Positions 44,817 to 55,759 of a stretch of DNA of 64,000 bases are shown piece after piece (the stretch's first letter is position 1; every line of letters starts with the position of its first letter). The DNA lies in NCBI RefSeq assembly GCF_007786455.1, contig NZ_VNJK01000001.1, positions 2,750,577-2,814,576 of the forward strand, in the 5' to 3' direction. The notes under the pieces are model-generated. The model was not told where the DNA came from, did not search any database, and saw nothing but the letters and a program-made list of their open reading frames with translations. This DNA comes from Paenibacillus agilis. GTDB lineage: Bacteria; Bacillota; Bacilli; Paenibacillales; Paenibacillaceae. A program made the position numbers and the translations under genes.

Positions 44817-45311
44817 TCATTTCCCTGCCAATGTCATAGACAGAAACTCAACTTGCTTATTTCCTATCCTACTCATAAAGCTCGTTCCTCGCACAAATCC
44901 AGTACGCTCATATACTTTGATCGCTCTTTCATTGAATGTGGCGACAACAAGCTGAAGGTCATGCGCATGGTGATGCTGCTTCAAATAGTCCAAACCTTGC
45001 AGCAAGAACGCTTGGCCCTTACCACCGCCTGTAAAATCCGGTCTAAGCCCTAATCCAATGTCACGCCGATCAATATGTTCATAAATGCCCGTTGGATAAC
45101 CACCTGGTACACGAGCCGAACCCCCCATACATATAAAGCCTACTAATTGGTTATCGCTATCCAATGCGTAAAAATACTCATCATTCATAAGATCGCAAAT
45201 GCATTCGTTGCTATCATCCATGCTGTATATGGAATATGGGGCAGAGTACTTCCAAGTACAGATTACAGAAGCATACTCTTTAGTCATTGGATAAAAGTAA
45301 TATGTCGTCAT
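44817..45311 (-). CDS. GNAT-family N-acetyltransferase
   Basis: A protein of about 164 residues: LVGFICMG strand, DIGLGLRPDFTGGGKGQAFL (acetyl-CoA loop), VATFNERAIKVYERTGF (motif B). It resembles YkkB/RimI-like acetyltransferases with an unknown acceptor. The ATG at 45311 follows GAAAGG by nine bases. The frameshifted membrane-protein gene begins eight bases after its stop, so the two may be cotranscribed. Confidence 0.87.
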   Translation of the reverse strand: MTTYYFYPMTKEYASVICTWKYSAPYSIYSMDDSNECICDLMNDEYFYALDSDNQLVGFICMGGSARVPGGYPTGIYEHIDRRDIGLGLRPDFTGGGKGQAFLLQGLDYLKQHHHAHDLQLVVATFNERAIKVYERTGFVRGTSFMSRIGNKQVEFLSMTLAGK

Positions 45312-45354
45312 GTCATTCAACCTTTCATATGTAAAATAGTTTCACACAGTATCT

Positions 45355-46122
45355 CTATTTTTCTGAGTTGATATGTTTTAGCCTTTTCATAGCCGAGTGA
45401 ACAGTAAGCCTATGATACGCAACTAAATTTGAGTTATAGATAACACCGTAAATACCATAAGGAGTAGGAGAAATTCTCAACAACTCTTCTCTATTTTGAA
45501 TGTCAATAATATGTATAGGAATTCCAAGTTTATTTGCCGCTTCCATCATATTTGTAGTTGCTACATCAACGAATGGACACTGCTGCGTTCGCATGACCGT
45601 TAAATCTTTAAAACTTGACAGTCTATCATCCCAGTCTTTTGGAAAATAAGGGTTCGGTGCTGCTCCAAATTTATGAACGAGCAGCTCAAAACCGTGAGGT
45701 GCATGATCCACTTCAATAAAATTGTTTTTAATAAAAATATCCTTACTCGGCGTCCAAGAAGTGTTAGGATTGGTAACCACGATAACGCCTACTTTGTTTT
45801 GTTCTTTAGCATCTTGAATGCATTGCTGTATTAGCTTTGAAGCATAGCCTTTACCCGTTATTTGAACCCATAAACAATGAATAACGATATAATTTTCGCC
45901 ATAGACAACTCGCGACGAATATTCAATAGGTGTATATTCAATAAATCCTGCTGGTTTATTGTTATCCATTATTTTGATATATTTTAATCCTTCTTGGAAA
46001 CTGTCCAGCAGCCAGTTATTCTTATTGATATAACCTGTAGAATTAGGCTTGCTGCGAAGGCAGTAACAACCTCCGCTATCTAGATTCTCTTCGAAGACCT
46101 CTACCACTTCTATTTGCCCCAT
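45355..46122 (-). CDS. YoaP-like GNAT acetyltransferase with C-terminal domain
   Basis: A protein of 255 residues. The N-terminal half is a GNAT domain: VIHCLWVQITGKGYASKLIQ is the CoA loop, then IKNNFIEV. The C-terminal 100 residues (FGAAPNPYFPKDWDDRL, RTQQCPFVDVAT, IHIIDIQNREELLR) match the thioredoxin-like domain seen in B. subtilis YoaP and relatives. QCPF holds a single cysteine. The function is unknown. GGGGGAGAG precedes the ATG. Separate from its acetyltransferase neighbour by a 43-base gap. Confidence 0.85.
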   Translation of the reverse strand: MGQIEVVEVFEENLDSGGCYCLRSKPNSTGYINKNNWLLDSFQEGLKYIKIMDNNKPAGFIEYTPIEYSSRVVYGENYIVIHCLWVQITGKGYASKLIQQCIQDAKEQNKVGVIVVTNPNTSWTPSKDIFIKNNFIEVDHAPHGFELLVHKFGAAPNPYFPKDWDDRLSSFKDLTVMRTQQCPFVDVATTNMMEAANKLGIPIHIIDIQNREELLRISPTPYGIYGVIYNSNLVAYHRLTVHSAMKRLKHINSEK

Positions 46123-46474
46123 CTAGCTCTCCCCCGCATCTTGTTTTCATATTCTGAAGTAGAACTTCTGTTTTTGAAGGAAACGAGTTGTTCATTTTTA
46201 GAAATTATAACTTCCAAATTTTATCACAAGCTTCCTCTATTGAAAACAGGAACAACGTTATATGTTTGATAATGAACACATGTTATTGCTTGGTTAATTT
46301 TCGATACTGTGACAAAAACCTCTGGACTATAAAGAGTTGCTATAACAGCTTGAGTCGTTAAATCGAGTATTTTATAATTAAAACATCAATAGAGTTGGTT
46401 CCGTTATTCAGACTGTGAGCATAAGAGAATACGATAACACGGAGTCCACTCAACTTGAAAAGGAGGTCCTACTT
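46123..46474. other. Gene-free divergent promoter region
   Basis: It separates the YoaP-like gene (minus) from the methyltransferase gene (plus). Only AT-rich DNA and the AAGGAGG ribosome site at 46459-46465 were recognised. The in-frame codons 46415-46474 ahead of that site are probably untranslated. Confidence 0.5.
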
Positions 46475-47158
46475 TTGGAAGCGGCGAGAGATTCATTTAA
46501 CAAAGTTGCGGAAGAATATGATTTTGTGAATACGCTATTAAATGATTATTCATTTTTCATGTCTAACCTCTCCTTGCAAAAAGGACGAGCATTAGATATT
46601 GGTTCCGGTTCCGGTATATTAGTGGATAAATTATCATCTCATTTTGATGAGGTCGTCGGAATTGATATTTCAGATGAAATGCTCAGCATAGCAAAAACAA
46701 AGCGGCAGCGTGCAAATACAAGCTACTTACATATGGATGCAGAAAATCTTATCTTTGAACAAAAATTTGATTTCATTGTGAGTAGAACCACTTTCCATCA
46801 CCTAAACCATTTACCAAATGTGTTAGAGCAAATGAAAAGCTTACTGAATGATGATGGAAAAATCGTCATACTTGATAATGTATCTGAAGTAGAAACGCCT
46901 GCTACTTACGTTTATGTGATTGGAGCAATGCTCGAGTTTATTCCACATATTCGCAAATTCGGTTTAAAGAACGCATCTAGAATTTTTAGACACAATACTT
47001 CTAAGCCGTGGCTTGAACATTTAGCATCTGATAAATATATATCCGAGAAACAATACTACGATTTGTATGGGAAGTTATTACCGAATTGTAGGTTTCAAAA
47101 AATGGGCTGGGCAATGGGAGTCATTTGGGAAAAAGATCAAAAAAGTTCGAACCTTTGA
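46475..47158 (+). CDS. SAM-dependent class I methyltransferase
   Basis: A protein of 227 residues. The SAM loop is ALDIGSGSGILVDKL, then VVGIDISDEML, MDAENLIF and VSRTTFHHL; together these are motifs I to III of UbiE/Methyltransf_11 types. The acceptor is unknown. A TTG at 46475 was chosen because AAAGGAGG lies eight bases upstream, whereas the earlier GTG at 46415 has none. Monocistronic, with a bidirectional terminator overlapping its end. Confidence 0.88.
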   Translation: MEAARDSFNKVAEEYDFVNTLLNDYSFFMSNLSLQKGRALDIGSGSGILVDKLSSHFDEVVGIDISDEMLSIAKTKRQRANTSYLHMDAENLIFEQKFDFIVSRTTFHHLNHLPNVLEQMKSLLNDDGKIVILDNVSEVETPATYVYVIGAMLEFIPHIRKFGLKNASRIFRHNTSKPWLEHLASDKYISEKQYYDLYGKLLPNCRFQKMGWAMGVIWEKDQKSSNL

Positions 47159-47194
47159 AAATTACAGCTTGTAATCCAGAGATTCGAACTTTTT
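47140..47194. terminator. Bidirectional terminator between convergent genes
   Basis: AAAAAGTTCGAA at 47140-47151 pairs perfectly with TTCGAACTTTTT at 47183-47194, with an inner TTACA/TGTAA. It overlaps the last codons of the methyltransferase gene and lies just before the oxidoreductase stop. Confidence 0.7.
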
Positions 47195-47197
47195 TAT

Positions 47198-48109
47198 TTA
47201 TTGCACCGTTATAACTATATTCCCCTTTTTACGACCCGTTTCTACATATCTGTGAGCTTCAGGAACTTGTTCCAATGAATAGCGTCTATCGATGACGGCT
47301 TTCAACTTGCCTTTTTCCATTAGCTCTTTAAGGAAAACTAAATCATCCGCACTGACTTTGGCAATTCCCTGCCCATCTACGGTCAGATACTTTCCATTTG
47401 GTGCAAGCACTTTTGTGCAATGAGACTTAGAGCTTTTTCCGATCGCATCGAAGATGACATCGAATCGCTCTGCGCTTTCCGTAAAATCCTCTTTTGTGTA
47501 GTCAATGACATGCTTCGCTCCGAGTGATTGTACTAAATCAATATTTCTGCCGCTGCACACTCCAGTAACTTCTGCCCCAAAATAAGTAGCGAGCTGCACG
47601 GCGGCTGTTCCTACCGATCCAGAAGCTCCGTAAATAAGCACTTTCATACCTGCTTTAATATTCCCTTTTCTAAAAAAGTGCAATGCCGTTGTTCCGCCGA
47701 ATGGCAGCACAGCAGCTTCCTCATAAGATGCATTGTCTGGTTTTAACGCGACTACTGCCTGTTCCGACATACAAATATATTCAGCATGTGCACCACAACG
47801 CATTCCGCTTAATGCGTACACCTGATCACCAACTTTGAATCGCGTCACCTTCTTGCCTACTAACTCTACTTCCCCTGCCAACTCGACACCTAGAATAGGA
47901 TTTCGCGGTTTCGTAAAGCCGAGCACAATTCGCATAGGTAACCAGAGTAACAATGGACTTGTAAAACTTCGAATTCTACAGTCCCCTGTCGTTACCGTTG
48001 TGGCAAAGACTTTAATTTGTATTTCATTGTCCTTCGGAAATGGTTTAGTGACCTCTTTAAGCTCTAACACATCTGGCGCTCCATATTTCGTGCATACGAC
48101 GGCTCTCAT
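47198..48109 (-). CDS. Zinc-free MDR-family NADPH oxidoreductase
   Basis: A protein of 303 residues of the medium-chain dehydrogenase/quinone-oxidoreductase family. N-terminal VCTKYGAPDVLEL, the KVFATTVTTGDCR region, GVELAGEV, and the Rossmann motif YGASGSVGTAAVQLA. The cysteine ligands of zinc-dependent alcohol dehydrogenases are missing. It likely reduces quinones or enones with NADPH. An ATG at 48109 follows CAGGAGG by six bases. It lies 126 bases after the LuxR/MalT-like regulator gene, on the same strand. Confidence 0.88.
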   Translation of the reverse strand: MRAVVCTKYGAPDVLELKEVTKPFPKDNEIQIKVFATTVTTGDCRIRSFTSPLLLWLPMRIVLGFTKPRNPILGVELAGEVELVGKKVTRFKVGDQVYALSGMRCGAHAEYICMSEQAVVALKPDNASYEEAAVLPFGGTTALHFFRKGNIKAGMKVLIYGASGSVGTAAVQLATYFGAEVTGVCSGRNIDLVQSLGAKHVIDYTKEDFTESAERFDVIFDAIGKSSKSHCTKVLAPNGKYLTVDGQGIAKVSADDLVFLKELMEKGKLKAVIDRRYSLEQVPEAHRYVETGRKKGNIVITVQ

Positions 48110-48235
48110 TGTCATCCTCCTGGATTTCATTTTTTCAATGAGTATAACTACAATGTAGGAGCCATGTGCAGATACTAAAGTATGGTTTTGAATCTGCGGC
48201 GCAAGCTGAAAATGGATGCTAGCTGAACCAACCAG

Positions 48236-50923
48236 TTAGAGCAGTCCTAGCTGGCGTGCACGTGCAACGGCTTCGGTACGGCGTTTTACTTGCAGCTTAT
48301 CAAAAATGACACGATTATGCCCTTTCACTGTCGTTAAGGCAATAAACAATCGCTCGCTAATTTCATGATTTGAAAGCCCTTGTGCGATTAGATGCAGAAC
48401 TTCCAACTCTCTTGCGCTTAACGACTCGATCAATACCCGCTCTGGATCGAGTTGAAGTTCATTCGATGTAAATTGATAAATTTGTTCCTCACTCTCAAAT
48501 TGCGCAAGCAGTTTAGCCGTGTAATTTGGCATGATTCCGTGTACAATCGCAACACCTAGCAGTTTTTTCATTCCTACACCTTCATCTATAAAACTACGGA
48601 TACATCCACTAGGCTCTGCCATTGTCAAGGCTTCTCTTAAAGCTTCTAATGCCTTTATTTGTTCGCCATGAGCATACAAAACAATCGAGAACAAGATGAT
48701 GATCTTGAGTCGTTCATCCTCTAACGCCTTAGCCTCCACCTTCTGTATAGCTGCTTCCAAAATAGCTAATGCAGTGGCAGTATTACCTTGAGCCAAGAGT
48801 ACTCGCGCCTGACTTATGGGGAGGTTATATTTCCGTGACAATGTATGTGCTGCTGTTAAATGCTCTTGCAGAATCAACACATAAACTTGCGCCTCTGCAA
48901 TAAGAGGAAGCTGATGCTTAAAATGGTACTGGCTAGCCATATGCTCAGCTTTCGAAATAATCGCCGCCGCTTCACTTACATCCCCTTGTGCAATCTTCAA
49001 TTTCGCCAAAAACACTTCACCCGCAACAACTCTATCTGTATGTTCAAGCTGCTTCGCCAGTCGAACACTTATTTGGCCATGCTGCAAAGCAGTATGAAGG
49101 TCATTCCATTCATAGTAAATACGCGCTAGACCCAAGTGTGCTTCACAAACCGCAGGCAGCGGCATATCCCCTACTAACTTTAAAACCTGTTGGTACGTTT
49201 CAGCCGCCATATGTAGTTGATTTTCACATTCCTGTATCCTACCAAGACCAAGCGATGACATGATCGTGATGATGACATGCCCAATCTTTTGACCGCTTGT
49301 TAGAGCATCCATATATGCCTTGCTTGCTGCTGCTCGATCTCCTTGGAGTTGGTAGGCATATCCCAACGACCATGTGGCTGCTGTACGAACGGGAAAGTTA
49401 TCGGGATACACAAGCTCTAAAGCGCGACGCGATTCAATGAGAATCGTTTCTGCCTCATGTTTGCTCACAGCTATTGTGGCGCGTATCGACGCAATATGGC
49501 CTAAGAGATCTCGATTCTTCTCATCTTGCTCTACAAGCTGAATTGCATATTCAGCAGCTTTCAGCTTGGATTCAACCTCTGATACACGACCGCTAATTAA
49601 CAGCGCGGATGCGTACAGTACCCACAATGCAGGCTGCGCATCGAGCTGTGTATTGGAGATAGAATCCAGCCATATTAATGCAGGCGCTGCTGCTCCACGA
49701 AACAGTAACGGCATGCCGTTTCCCTCTAATAGACGAGCGGCACGTTCGGTATCATTAGCTGCTACAGCATGGTGAAAAGACTCTATCTCAAAGCTATTAT
49801 TTTCATACCATTCACTAGCTCGCAGATGCAATCCCGCTACAATCAACATCTCGTTTTGAGTAGAGGCATTCAATTGCTGACGGAGACGCTGCCGCAGTAA
49901 ATCAGCAAACAGATGGTGATAGCGATACCAACGCCGCTCATCATCCAGTGGCACAATAAATAAATTTGACCGTTCTAGATATTCCAATATACTTTGCCCA
50001 GAAGCATCTCGTACGGTTGGTTCTCCATCTTCTGAGTGCAGAACTGCCTCACAAAGCGATCCACATAATCGATCGAGAATGGAGGTACGCATTAAAAATT
50101 GTTGAATACTTGATGGCTGCCGTTGCAAGACTTCTTCCACTAGATAATCTAGTACAAACCTATGGCTACCTCTAAAAGATCGGATGAAGCTTGAGGCGTC
50201 TTTCTGATCCCTAATAGAAAGAGCCGCTAATTGTAAACCAACAATCCAGCCCTCTGCACGAGTTTCTAGCAGCGCAGTTTGTTCTGAGGAAAGTTGCAAA
50301 CCCATCGTCTGCTCCAAAAATTCAGCTGCTTCGGAATAAGTAAACCGTAAATCCGATACTCGTATCTCCGTTATTTGGCCTCTAGCTCGTAATCTCGACA
50401 AGGGTAGAAGCGGCTCCTCCCGCGTTGTAATAACAACATGCACATAATTCGGCATCCGTTCTAAAAGTGAAGCAACTGCTTGTTGAATCGTTTCCGATTG
50501 AATAACATGGTAATCATCCAGCACGATGAGACAGTCATCTGAAGTAGCTGTCATAGTATGAATCAACGTTGTTAGCAGCAGTTCTATTGACGGTAACTGA
50601 GGAGAATGAACGATATCCAATCTCTCCACTGCTTCCTCATCCATATTTCTCATGTTCATCTTTACCGCAGCAAAGAGATATTGAAAAAATCGCCTTGGAT
50701 CATTGTCCCCTTCGTCCAACGATAGCCAAGCAGCAGGCTGATCACAACAAGCAAGCCAATCGCTGACCAATGTCGTTTTCCCATAGCCAGCAGAGGCAGA
50801 GATTAGTGTTAATTTATTGTTTTTCGCACCTTCATCCAGCTTATCGATTAATCGTGAGCGCTTCACAACATGTGACCTTGTTTGAGGGATATATAGTTTC
50901 GTGGAAATAATCGAAAAATCCAT
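48236..50923 (-). CDS. MalT/LuxR-type ATP-dependent transcriptional regulator
   Basis: A protein of 895 residues of the LAL/STAND class. The N-terminal NTPase has Walker A SAGYGKTTLVSDWL (about 42) and Walker B CLIVLDDYHVI (about 118), followed by a winged helix, then a long TPR-like helical solenoid (about 400-790), then a C-terminal LuxR helix-turn-helix (LSARELEVLHLIAQGLSNHE, about 830-890). Such proteins are activators that assemble on an inducer plus ATP. The inducer is unknown. The downstream oxidoreductase gene is a candidate target. An ATG at 50923 follows GGTGG by five bases. Confidence 0.92.
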   Translation of the reverse strand: MDFSIISTKLYIPQTRSHVVKRSRLIDKLDEGAKNNKLTLISASAGYGKTTLVSDWLACCDQPAAWLSLDEGDNDPRRFFQYLFAAVKMNMRNMDEEAVERLDIVHSPQLPSIELLLTTLIHTMTATSDDCLIVLDDYHVIQSETIQQAVASLLERMPNYVHVVITTREEPLLPLSRLRARGQITEIRVSDLRFTYSEAAEFLEQTMGLQLSSEQTALLETRAEGWIVGLQLAALSIRDQKDASSFIRSFRGSHRFVLDYLVEEVLQRQPSSIQQFLMRTSILDRLCGSLCEAVLHSEDGEPTVRDASGQSILEYLERSNLFIVPLDDERRWYRYHHLFADLLRQRLRQQLNASTQNEMLIVAGLHLRASEWYENNSFEIESFHHAVAANDTERAARLLEGNGMPLLFRGAAAPALIWLDSISNTQLDAQPALWVLYASALLISGRVSEVESKLKAAEYAIQLVEQDEKNRDLLGHIASIRATIAVSKHEAETILIESRRALELVYPDNFPVRTAATWSLGYAYQLQGDRAAASKAYMDALTSGQKIGHVIITIMSSLGLGRIQECENQLHMAAETYQQVLKLVGDMPLPAVCEAHLGLARIYYEWNDLHTALQHGQISVRLAKQLEHTDRVVAGEVFLAKLKIAQGDVSEAAAIISKAEHMASQYHFKHQLPLIAEAQVYVLILQEHLTAAHTLSRKYNLPISQARVLLAQGNTATALAILEAAIQKVEAKALEDERLKIIILFSIVLYAHGEQIKALEALREALTMAEPSGCIRSFIDEGVGMKKLLGVAIVHGIMPNYTAKLLAQFESEEQIYQFTSNELQLDPERVLIESLSARELEVLHLIAQGLSNHEISERLFIALTTVKGHNRVIFDKLQVKRRTEAVARARQLGLL

Positions 50924-51036
50924 AATAACCACCATTCTACGCTGAGAGTTTCAGCGGTTGGATAAGTGATACGTAATATTATGTTCTCTAATTCCATTGT
51001 ATTTCCTTTTCTAAACTCGTCTGTAAACTTGCAAAT

Positions 51037-51072
51037 GAAAAAGGCGATGCAGCATAACCCCTGCATCGCCTT
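51037..51072 (-). terminator. Terminator of cysJI
   Basis: AAGGCGATGCA at 51041-51051 pairs perfectly with TGCATCGCCTT at 51062-51072, followed on the minus strand by TTTTTCA. It lies 15 bases after the cysI stop. Confidence 0.75.
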
Positions 51073-51086
51073 CACTATGGTCTCGA

Positions 51087-52820
51087 TTAATCGTGGAAGT
51101 TTGTTCCGTCCGTAACTTCTTTTACATAACCAGCTCGAATGACGAAATCGCCAAAGTGCTCGCCTTTATCACGCTCCGCTGCATAGCGGTTAATAATTGG
51201 CGTAAGTGTATCGATAATTTCCTCTTCGCCGATGTTCTCGAGGTAGAGCTTGCTCAATCGATCGCCAGAGAAACCAGCGCCCATATACATGTTGTATTTT
51301 CCAGGCGATTTGCCGATAAACGCGATCTCGCCTAAAGCAGGACGAGCGCAGCCATTCGGACAGCCTGTCATACGAATAGTAATCTCCTCATCGCGTAGAC
51401 CTGCTTGCTCCATTACCGGTTCAAGCTTGTCGATTAGCGACGGCAAATAGCGTTCAGCCTCTGCCATAGCAAGACCGCATGTCGGCAAAGCCACACAGGA
51501 CAACGCGCTGCGGCGAAGAGCTGAATACTGCGTACCCTCTTCAATGCCGTATTCCTTGAGCAGCGCAACGATTTTCGTCTTCTTCTGACTGCTCACATTA
51601 GCAATGATCAAATTCTGATTCGCAGTCAGACGGAAATCTCCTGTATGAATCTTGGCGATCTCACGCAAAGCCGTCTTTAGCTTGTAGCCTTCAATATCCA
51701 CAATGCGTCCGCTTTGTACATACAGCGTCAAATTCCATTTGCCGTCTTTGCCTTTAATCCAGCCATAGCGGTCGCCCGTATTTTCAAAATGGAATTCACG
51801 TGCAGGCTGAAGCTCCCAGCCCAAGCGATCATGAAGCTCTTCTACAAACCATTCCAAACCATGGCGGTCGACCGTATATTTGAAACGTGCATTTTTACGT
51901 ACAGAACGGTTGCCGTAGTCGCGCTGAATCGTGACCGTTTTCTCTGCTACATCAAGTACTTGATCGGGTGTAATGAAGCCGATAACGCGAGCCAACTGCG
52001 GATACGTTGCTGTATCTCCGTGTGTCATACCCATACCGCCACCGACACAGACGTTAAAGCCAACAAGCTTGTCATTTTCCACAATTGCAATATAGCCAAG
52101 ATCCTGCGAATACACATCCACATCATTCGATGGTGGTACTGCAATACCAATCTTGAACTTACGCGGCAAGTATACATGGCCGTAAATCGGTTCTACTTCA
52201 ACAGCTGCGCCATTTTGCTCCGAGCTGTCTACAACCTTCTCCCCATCGAGCCAAATCTCATGGTACGCAGGCGTTTTAGGCGCTAAATGTGTCGTCAGCT
52301 GCTGCGACCAATAAAAGACCTCGTTGTGGATGTCCGATTGGTAAGGGTTCGGATTACACATAACGTTACGGCTAACGTCACCGCAAGCAGCCAAAGTAGT
52401 AAGCAAAGCTTCGTTGATTTCTTGAATCGTTTTTTTCAAATTCCACTTCAATACGCCATGCAGTTGGAATGCTTGACGTGTCGTGACACGAAGGCTGCCT
52501 GTTCCATATTTCTCAGCCAGCTCATCCATAACAAGCCATTGTTCCGGTGTCGATACACCGCCAGGCGTAACGATACGAAGCATAAATTGAAAATATGGCT
52601 CCAACTTTTGCTTTTCACGCTCGTTGCGGTAGTCACGGTCATCCTGCATGTAGCTGCCGTGGAATTTGAGAAGACGATTGTCCAATTCAGGCAATCCGCC
52701 TGTAATACGGTTGGACAGTGATTCAACTAACGAACCGCGCAAATAATTACTTTCGTCTTTTAGCTGTTCGACGTCACTCGGCGGCCCACCAATTGGCTGT
52801 ACTTTTAGTTTTTTTGCCAT
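51087..52820 (-). CDS. cysI: Sulfite reductase [NADPH] hemoprotein beta-component
   Basis: A protein of 577 residues, full length. Substrate-binding strings include [28 protein letters not shown] and GGMGMTH. The cysteine motif [18 protein letters not shown] with [10 protein letters not shown] gives the four ligands bridging the [4Fe-4S] cluster and siroheme. With CysJ it reduces sulfite to sulfide by six electrons. The ATG at 52820 (MAKKLKVQ) follows AAGGAG by nine bases; the frame start at 52844 has no ribosome site. Second gene of the operon, 76 bases after cysJ. Confidence 0.95.
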   Translation of the reverse strand: MAKKLKVQPIGGPPSDVEQLKDESNYLRGSLVESLSNRITGGLPELDNRLLKFHGSYMQDDRDYRNEREKQKLEPYFQFMLRIVTPGGVSTPEQWLVMDELAEKYGTGSLRVTTRQAFQLHGVLKWNLKKTIQEINEALLTTLAACGDVSRNVMCNPNPYQSDIHNEVFYWSQQLTTHLAPKTPAYHEIWLDGEKVVDSSEQNGAAVEVEPIYGHVYLPRKFKIGIAVPPSNDVDVYSQDLGYIAIVENDKLVGFNVCVGGGMGMTHGDTATYPQLARVIGFITPDQVLDVAEKTVTIQRDYGNRSVRKNARFKYTVDRHGLEWFVEELHDRLGWELQPAREFHFENTGDRYGWIKGKDGKWNLTLYVQSGRIVDIEGYKLKTALREIAKIHTGDFRLTANQNLIIANVSSQKKTKIVALLKEYGIEEGTQYSALRRSALSCVALPTCGLAMAEAERYLPSLIDKLEPVMEQAGLRDEEITIRMTGCPNGCARPALGEIAFIGKSPGKYNMYMGAGFSGDRLSKLYLENIGEEEIIDTLTPIINRYAAERDKGEHFGDFVIRAGYVKEVTDGTNFHD

Positions 52821-52896
52821 TGCTGTTAGCTCCTTTATCCCCATGATCGGATCGTTCCCGTTTATATCTATAAATGCATGTAAATTCGATTCGCGC

Positions 52897-54759
52897 TTAA
52901 TATACGTCTCTTTGATATCTGCCTTGTTCTTGCAGCTCTGTTAGATATGCGGCTGCTCCTTCGGGAGACTTGCCTCCGTAGTTAGAAATAATCGAAAGCA
53001 GTGCAGATTGAACATCATGCGCCATATATTTTTCATCTCCGCAGACGTATACATGAGCACCATTTTGCAGCCACTTATAGAGCTCTTCGCCATGTTCCAA
53101 CATCCGATGCTGCACATATACCTTCTCATCTGAATCACGAGAGAATGCAACGTCAAGCTTCGTCAATACACCATCATTCAGCATGCGCTGCCAGTCCGTC
53201 TGATACAAGAAATCCGTTACGAAATGGCGATCACCATAGAACAACCATGTTTGACCCGCAGCCCCAGATTCCTCACGATCCTCAAGGAATGAGCGGAATG
53301 GCGCAACGCCTGTGCCTGGCCCCACCATAATAACTGGCGTATCCGGATTGACTGGCGGCTTAAAGTTCGGATTTTGCTGAATGAAAATAGGCAGCTTATC
53401 GCCCGCTTCGAGACGCTCAGATGTGTACACAGAGCACACACCTTTACGTGGACGTCCGTGCGCTTCATATTCTACTTTTCGGATTGTAAGATGTACTTCC
53501 TCCGGATGGGAGTTCTCACTGCTTGCAATGGAGTATAATCTTGGCGGTATCTTCCGCAGCAAATTCGCAACGTCCGCAGCTTTGAATGTCCATGGTCCGT
53601 AATCACCAAGCAGATCCAATAGATCGCGTCCGTTCGTATATGCTTTTAAATCTTCTTTATGTTCTGGCTTCAGCAGATCGGCCAATTTTCCGTTTCCAGA
53701 GAAGGCAGCTGCTTTTTCAAGTAAAGGCTTCGTTAGTACGGTAATTTCATAGTGGTGAAGTAGCGCTTCGCGCAGTGTAGAAGTCTCGCCTGCTTTTCCA
53801 ATTACAACAGACTCTTGCGGATTCCATTGTAAGAATGAAATAATATCATCAACTAAAGCTGGATCGTTTTGTGGGTACACACCAACCGCATCACCTGGCG
53901 CATACGTAAGACCTGAACCTTCAAGGGACAGTTCCAAATGGCGTGTTTCGCGATCCGAACCTTTGCCGTTCAAATTTAAATTTTCTAATACTTCCGCCAT
54001 AAACGGATTCGAGCGTGAATATTCGGATTCGACTACAGGAGCTACAGCAGTAACTGATGCCACATTAGCGATCCCTTGCGGTGATACCGATGTCGCAACC
54101 GCGCTGACCTTACCATTTACAGCTGCGATCCAGCCAGCAGCAGCCTCCTCAAAGTCCACATCGCAATCTACGCGATCTACGATCCGCTCTGCTCCAAGCT
54201 CTGCAAGTTTGATGTCAAAGTCTTGACCTGTTTTACAGAAAAACTCATACGATGTATCGCCCAACGCAAGAACAGAGAATTTCAATCCATCCAGCTTTGG
54301 TGCACGTTTGCTGTTTAAAAATTCATGCAGCGTCAACGCGTTATCTGGTGGGTCTCCCTCGCCATGCGTACTAACAACGATAAACAAATACCCAGCTTTC
54401 TTCAGGTTATTCGTCTTATACTTGTTCATTGCCGACAGTGTAACCTCAAAGCCTTCGCCTTTCAGCTTATCTGCCAACCGTCCCGCAAGTCTCTGCGAGT
54501 TCCCTGTCTGCGACCCGAATAAAATGGTCGCTTCGCGTGGTCCTTGCGCCACAACTGCTGCGGCTGGCGCTGGCGCCTCCACAACTTGGCTGACAGCCAA
54601 TTCCGATACTGCGGCACTAACATTTCCTGCACGGTAAAAAGCTAAGTATCCCCCAAGCCAATTCACTTGCGTCTCCGTCAACGTCGGGAGCAGCTTGTTA
54701 AGCAGCTCTGCCTGCTCGGCTGTAAACGGACTATTCGTCACCTGTAGTTGCAACAACAT
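52897..54759 (-). CDS. cysJ: Sulfite reductase [NADPH] flavoprotein alpha-component
   Basis: A protein of 620 residues. A flavodoxin FMN domain (about 80-215: [36 protein letters not shown]), a connecting helical domain, an FAD domain with RLYSIASS and [11 protein letters not shown], and an NADPH domain with [14 protein letters not shown] and a terminal YQRDVY. It passes electrons from NADPH to CysI. The ATG at 54759 is within GGTGGAGG ATG. A near-consensus -10 TATAAT lies at 54821-54816. No cysH, sat or transport gene is nearby. Confidence 0.95.
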   Translation of the reverse strand: MLLQLQVTNSPFTAEQAELLNKLLPTLTETQVNWLGGYLAFYRAGNVSAAVSELAVSQVVEAPAPAAAVVAQGPREATILFGSQTGNSQRLAGRLADKLKGEGFEVTLSAMNKYKTNNLKKAGYLFIVVSTHGEGDPPDNALTLHEFLNSKRAPKLDGLKFSVLALGDTSYEFFCKTGQDFDIKLAELGAERIVDRVDCDVDFEEAAAGWIAAVNGKVSAVATSVSPQGIANVASVTAVAPVVESEYSRSNPFMAEVLENLNLNGKGSDRETRHLELSLEGSGLTYAPGDAVGVYPQNDPALVDDIISFLQWNPQESVVIGKAGETSTLREALLHHYEITVLTKPLLEKAAAFSGNGKLADLLKPEHKEDLKAYTNGRDLLDLLGDYGPWTFKAADVANLLRKIPPRLYSIASSENSHPEEVHLTIRKVEYEAHGRPRKGVCSVYTSERLEAGDKLPIFIQQNPNFKPPVNPDTPVIMVGPGTGVAPFRSFLEDREESGAAGQTWLFYGDRHFVTDFLYQTDWQRMLNDGVLTKLDVAFSRDSDEKVYVQHRMLEHGEELYKWLQNGAHVYVCGDEKYMAHDVQSALLSIISNYGGKSPEGAAAYLTELQEQGRYQRDVY

Positions 54760-54771
54760 CCTCCACCTCAC

Positions 54772-55128
54772 ATCAATCTCTTTAATTCCGACTACGTTAC
54801 TTTGTTTTATCTTTCATTATACTAACTCAGGTTGATGCGAGGTTCAATCTATTTCTCAAAATTTGTCTATAAGAATATTTGAAATCTTCAATTACTTTTG
54901 ATTATAAAGCCGTAAGTTGGAGGCAGAATGGGCAGATGTATTCCGTTAGTAAGCTATATATTTTCAAAATATATGTGATGGATTTCATTCAAAATCGGCA
55001 GTCTTTATCTGGACAATTCCTCCAGACTATGTGACAGTATTAGGGAATACATTTTCTAGTCTTTCAGCACCATTTTTCTAGGTAAGATGAATCTACTTTA
55101 ACTACAACTAACAACTAGGAGACTGTGT
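54772..55128. other. Divergent promoter region of cysJ and the acetyltransferase gene
   Basis: It holds a minus-strand -10 TATAAT (54821-54816) for cysJ with a poor -35 (TTGAAC at 20-bp spacing), and an AGGAGACTGTGT ribosome site for the plus-strand gene. I looked for an S-box (SAM riboswitch) or T-box leader and found neither. Confidence 0.45.
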
Positions 55129-55692
55129 ATGGACTTCACAACCATTTTTACATCATTTCCTGTTATAGAAGGTCAGAAATTAAGATTAAGAGAATTACGA
55201 GCAGCAGATGCACCAGCATTACTAGACTACTACTCAAATGAAAATGTATACCGCTATTTAGACTGGCATGGCCCTGAGACGTTAGAAGAAAGCTATAAAG
55301 TAATTGAATTTTGGAATAAGGGGTATCATGACGGTTGGCTTATTCGCTTTGCGATTGCTGACAAAGAGACCGACAAGATTATCGGAACCATCTTTTTAAC
55401 CGAGATTGAAGATGTTCGAGCTGAGATTGGTTATGAATTATCCGAAAATTATTGGCGGCGTGGAATGATGTCCGAAGCATTACAAGAGGTTCTTGCATTA
55501 GGGTTTAATCAGTTGGGGTTGGTAAGAATTCAAGCATTTGTTAGTGATGAGAATACCGGTTCTAAGGAAATGCTCAAAAAATTCAACTTCAAAGAAGAAG
55601 GCTATTTGCGACAGTACGAATGCCATAGTGTTACGAATGAGTGCCGAGATATGTGGGTGTATAGTTTGTTACGTTCAGAGTTTCAAAAATAA
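55129..55692 (+). CDS. RimJ/RimL-type GNAT N-acetyltransferase
   Basis: A protein of 187 residues. LRLRELRAADAPALLDYYSN at the start is the RimJ/L signature. GTIFLTEI, EIGYELSENYWRRGMMSEAL (CoA loop) and ENTGSKEMLKKFNF with EEGYLR follow. It acetylates protein N-termini or an antibiotic or amine; the acceptor is unknown. ATG start after GGAG. Monocistronic with a strong terminator. Confidence 0.9.
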   Translation: MDFTTIFTSFPVIEGQKLRLRELRAADAPALLDYYSNENVYRYLDWHGPETLEESYKVIEFWNKGYHDGWLIRFAIADKETDKIIGTIFLTEIEDVRAEIGYELSENYWRRGMMSEALQEVLALGFNQLGLVRIQAFVSDENTGSKEMLKKFNFKEEGYLRQYECHSVTNECRDMWVYSLLRSEFQK

Positions 55693-55721
55693 TATTTTCG
55701 CAATATACTTGTTGGTAAAAC

Positions 55722-55744
55722 AAAGGGGCAAAGGCGCCCCTTTT
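55722..55744 (+). terminator. Terminator of the RimJ/L-type gene
   Basis: AAAGGGGC at 55722-55729 pairs with GCCCCTTT at 55736-55743, followed by TCGTTTTC. Being symmetrical, it may also serve the convergent glyoxalase-fold gene. Confidence 0.65.
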
Positions 55745-55759
55745 CGTTTTCATTCTCGT

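Noticed and set aside
51714..52721. Plus-strand ORFs of 190 and 144 codons opposite cysI
   Set aside because: Antisense shadows of a gene with clear homology and complete motifs.
54772..55128. Possible S-box or T-box riboswitch before cysJ
   Set aside because: No kink-turn stem, no T-box sequence and no terminator hairpin were found between the -10 and the start codon.
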